Assembly (NCBI GenBank): GCA_003140915.1
Contig: PLLI01000093.1
Location: forward strand, 1-8,696
Reading direction: 5' to 3'
Source of the DNA: Candidatus Omnitrophota bacterium
GTDB lineage: Bacteria > Omnitrophota > Gorgyraeia > 2-01-FULL-45-10
Length of the DNA stretch: 8,696 nucleotides
Of this stretch, positions 7,193 to 8,696 are shown piece by piece. The notes under the pieces are model-generated. The model saw only the letters and a program-made list of their open reading frames with translations, was not told the DNA's origin and did no database searches. The translations under genes were made by a program, and so were the position numbers. Position 1 is the stretch's first letter. Each line of letters starts with the position of its first letter.

Positions 7193-7924
7193 TCATAACC
7201 CTCTTGCCAATGTCAGGCACCTCACCTCGACAGCCCCGGCGGATTTTAGAGTCTTCGCGCACTCGTTTAATGTCGTGCCGGTCGTCATGACATCGTCTAT
7301 CAGAAGTATATTTGCCCCGCCTATAAGGGCATTATCTTTTGGTTTGAACGCGCCCGTGAGATTTGTCAGCCGCTCATCCCTGGATAGTTCATTCTGCCGC
7401 CGGGTGTTCACTCGCTTTTCCAGGAGCCTTGAGACCGGCATCCTGAATTTTGAGGAAATCGCAGCGGCCAGGATACCTGACTGGTTAAACTCTTTTTCAT
7501 TCAGCCATCCCCTATGGAGGGGGACGAAAGTTATAAGATCAACCCCGTCGATAATTTCCCTGGTATCATCAATAAATTCGCAAATTTTGCCGCAAAGAAC
7601 GCCGGAGAGAGCCAGCTTTCCCCTGTATTTGAAGAGATGGATCAGCTCTTTCAAGGCGCCATCGTATAAATATGCCGACCAGGCCCTGTCGAAAGCGAAA
7701 CTTGTCCGCTCGCATTCCTCGCATAGTTTTCCGTCCGAGTGAACGGGGCGGCCGCATCGAAGACAATATGGCTTAGGATTTCTCTTTATTTTGCCTTCGC
7801 AGGACAAGCATATCCCTGAGCGGTTCATCGGGTCCAGGGCGATTTTGCAGGCTGCGCAGTGCAGGGGATAGACTAAATTGATCAAATTTCTCGTAATAAC
7901 CGCGATTGGCCGGGACATGCGCAC
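7193..7924 (-). CDS. comF: ComF family protein (zinc-ribbon phosphoribosyltransferase-like)
   Basis: Member of the ComF/GntX family, linked in several bacteria to uptake and processing of transforming DNA; the biochemical role is unsettled. The 243 aa product has an N-terminal double zinc ribbon with four CxxC pairs (C23/C26, C39/C42, C54/C57, C68/C71), then the family motif LIHLFKYRG (94-102). A C-terminal type I phosphoribosyltransferase fold follows, with the PRPP-binding loop ILLIDDVMTTGTTL (206-219). FVPLHRGWLNEKEFNQS (133-149) and RVNTRRQNELSRDER (171-185) are also typical. The start is uncertain: GTG at 7924 gives the longest form, ATG at 7918 is two codons later, and neither has a convincing ribosome binding site. 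Promoter placement favours the ATG as a leaderless start. It is followed 4 nt later by the LPS permease, probably in the same transcript. No other competence genes are visible. Confidence 0.92.
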   Translation of the reverse strand: MRMSRPIAVITRNLINLVYPLHCAACKIALDPMNRSGICLSCEGKIKRNPKPYCLRCGRPVHSDGKLCEECERTSFAFDRAWSAYLYDGALKELIHLFKYRGKLALSGVLCGKICEFIDDTREIIDGVDLITFVPLHRGWLNEKEFNQSGILAAAISSKFRMPVSRLLEKRVNTRRQNELSRDERLTNLTGAFKPKDNALIGGANILLIDDVMTTGTTLNECAKTLKSAGAVEVRCLTLARGL

Positions 7925-7925
7925 T

Positions 7926-7955
7926 ATGATATCACGCCGGAAGCCGCATTGTCAA
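7926..7955 (-). promoter_or_regulatory. Sigma70-type promoter for comF and the LPS permease
   Basis: On the minus strand, TTGACA (7955-7950, perfect -35) is followed after 18 nt by TATCAT (7931-7926, five of six -10 bases). The expected transcription start is near 7919-7918, inside the annotated GTG start region and at the ATG at 7918. Confidence 0.65.
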
Positions 7956-7978
7956 TAAAGGCTAAAAACCCTTGACAA
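7949..7978. repeat. 7-bp inverted repeat formed by the two divergent -35 boxes
   Basis: TTGTCAA (7949-7955) and TTGACAA (7972-7978) are exact reverse complements separated by 16 bp. Each contains the -35 box of one of the divergent promoters, so the symmetry may simply reflect two consensus -35 elements back to back. It could also serve as a shared operator. Confidence 0.45.
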
Positions 7979-8009
7979 GATAACGCTTTTGTATAATTAT
8001 AATTATATT
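7972..8009 (+). promoter_or_regulatory. Promoter region of the response regulator gene
   Basis: A perfect TTGACA (7972-7977) is followed by three tandem hexamers: TATAAT (7992-7997), TATAAT (7998-8003) and TATATT (8004-8009). Spacers from the -35 box are 14, 20 and 26 nt, so none gives the ideal 17. Either the first or the second hexamer is used with a poor spacer, or the -35 box is not decisive. The gene starts 18 nt after the last hexamer, leaving a very short leader. Confidence 0.6.
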
Positions 8010-8016
8010 GCATTTT

Positions 8017-8021
8017 AGGAG
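8017..8021 (+). promoter_or_regulatory. Ribosome binding site for the response regulator
   Basis: AGGAG lies 6 nt before the ATG at 8028, in optimal position. The receiver domain begins directly after that ATG (MPNKILLVDDD), which fixes the start. Confidence 0.85.
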
Positions 8022-8027
8022 ACCATT

Positions 8028-8696
8028 ATGCCCAATAAGATATTGCTCGTGGATGATGATAGGGGTTTCAGGGAAGAGTTTAAAGAATTCCTGGAGACTT
8101 ACGAGGTCGTAGAGGCCGGGAACGGTGAAGAAGCGTTAAGGATATTGAAAAGGCCGAACGAGATCGACCTGGTGATATTAGACGTAAATATGCCGGGGGC
8201 GAAAGGTACCGAGGTTTTGAAGGATATCAAAGCCATCGATCCCGACCTCGGCATCATTATTCTGACCGGACATAGTTCCGAAGATGTGGCCATAGAAGCG
8301 TTAAAAGGACGCGCCGACGATTACCTGGAAAAACCGCTGGACGTCGATGACACGAAACGGGTGATCGAAGAGCTGCTGGAATCAAAAGCAGGCAAACCTG
8401 CGGCAGAAGGGGTGACGGATAAGATCGAGAAGGTAAAACGTTTCATGGAGCGTAATTGTTATAAAAAGGTATGCCTCAAAGACGCCTCCGAGGCAGTGAG
8501 CCTGAGCCCGAAATATTTAAGCAGGATATTCAAGGAAAATATCGGGATAGGTTTTAACGAATACAGGTTGAAGGTAAAGATGCGGGAGGCAAAAGTCCTG
8601 CTGGAAAATACCGGGATGAACATCGACCAGATAGCTTATAAGATGGGGTATCAAAATACGGAATCGTTCACGAGGCTATTCAAGGAACTCGCGGGC
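8028..8696 (+). CDS. Response regulator with receiver and AraC-type DNA-binding domains, 3' truncated by the window
   Basis: Predicted cytoplasmic transcription factor controlled by phosphorylation from a histidine kinase not seen here. The 223 visible residues give an N-terminal receiver domain (about 3-118): ILLVDDD (5-11, acidic metal pocket D9-D11), phospho-acceptor D52 in VILDVNMPG, switch threonine T80 in ILTGHS, and the conserved lysine in EKP (101-103). A short linker (about 119-130) leads to an AraC/XylS-type double helix-turn-helix (about 131-223) with LSPKYLSRIFKENIG (159-173) and IAYKMGYQNTESFTRLFKELAG (starting at 202). The reading frame is still open at the last base; only the final AraC residues, usually a P..YR motif, should be missing. 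The target genes are unknown. It is divergent from comF, which could be a target, but many such regulators act elsewhere. Confidence 0.93.
   Translation, partial: MPNKILLVDDDRGFREEFKEFLETYEVVEAGNGEEALRILKRPNEIDLVILDVNMPGAKGTEVLKDIKAIDPDLGIIILTGHSSEDVAIEALKGRADDYLEKPLDVDDTKRVIEELLESKAGKPAAEGVTDKIEKVKRFMERNCYKKVCLKDASEAVSLSPKYLSRIFKENIGIGFNEYRLKVKMREAKVLLENTGMNIDQIAYKMGYQNTESFTRLFKELAG

Noticed and set aside
7189..7196. ATGA overlap start (minus strand, 7196-7193) for the LPS permease gene.
   Set aside because: That ATG reads only three codons before a stop; the ATG at 7188 gives the conserved family N-terminus.
7275..7742. A 155-codon plus-strand open stretch inside comF.
   Set aside because: It lies wholly antisense to a well-supported ComF coding region with intact zinc and PRPP motifs, and its translation shows no recognisable domain.
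1..8696. Defence island, CRISPR array, prophage, toxin-antitoxin or biosynthetic cluster.
   Set aside because: No regularly spaced repeats, nucleases, transposases, phage genes or small paired genes were seen on either strand; all sizeable coding regions match housekeeping or regulatory families.

Overview
This window reads as ordinary bacterial chromosome. It is roughly half G+C, very gene dense, has short or negative intergenic gaps, and uses ATA (Ile) and AGG (Arg) codons heavily. An LptF/LptG-type permease implies a Gram-negative envelope with lipopolysaccharide export. The gene mix suggests an uncultivated lineage such as Candidatus Omnitrophota or a relative: archaeal-type phosphoglucose/phosphomannose isomerase, short archaeal/thermophile-type S-adenosylhomocysteinase, a long class II aldolase, and PTS enzyme I in a chromosomal metabolic operon. 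The taxon is an inference from style, not a proven assignment.

Bases 1-6095 form one plus-strand run, almost certainly an operon whose start lies outside the window. In order it holds the C-terminal end of PTS enzyme I (ptsI), a bifunctional phosphoglucose/phosphomannose isomerase, a sugar-1-phosphate nucleotidyltransferase, methionine adenosyltransferase (metK, GTG start inside the previous gene), S-adenosylhomocysteinase (ahcY) and a large class II aldolase. Gaps are 3, 7, -14, 76 and 19 nt. The genes join upper glycolysis and sugar-nucleotide supply (PEP/PTS, Fru6P interconversion, NDP-sugar formation, Fru1,6BP cleavage) with the SAM cycle (SAM synthesis, SAH removal). The only sizeable gap, between metK and ahcY, carries a heptamer-repeat inverted structure that no coding feature explains.

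Bases 6097-7924 hold two minus-strand genes: a ComF-family phosphoribosyltransferase-like protein followed 4 nt later by an LptF/LptG-family LPS-export permease. This pair converges on the aldolase gene with a single base between the two stop codons.

Bases 7925-8027 form a divergent control region with a TTGACA box facing each way. The box for comF is placed so that its mRNA may be leaderless. From 8028 to the end of the window runs a response regulator (receiver domain plus AraC-type DNA-binding domain), cut off by the window edge.

I saw no tRNA, rRNA, CRISPR array, insertion sequence or prophage genes, and no stretch over 300 nt without a gene. I do not see a clearly novel multi-gene system. 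The items most worth a second look are the heptamer repeat, the mixed metabolic operon, the possible leaderless comF and the tandem -10-like hexamers.
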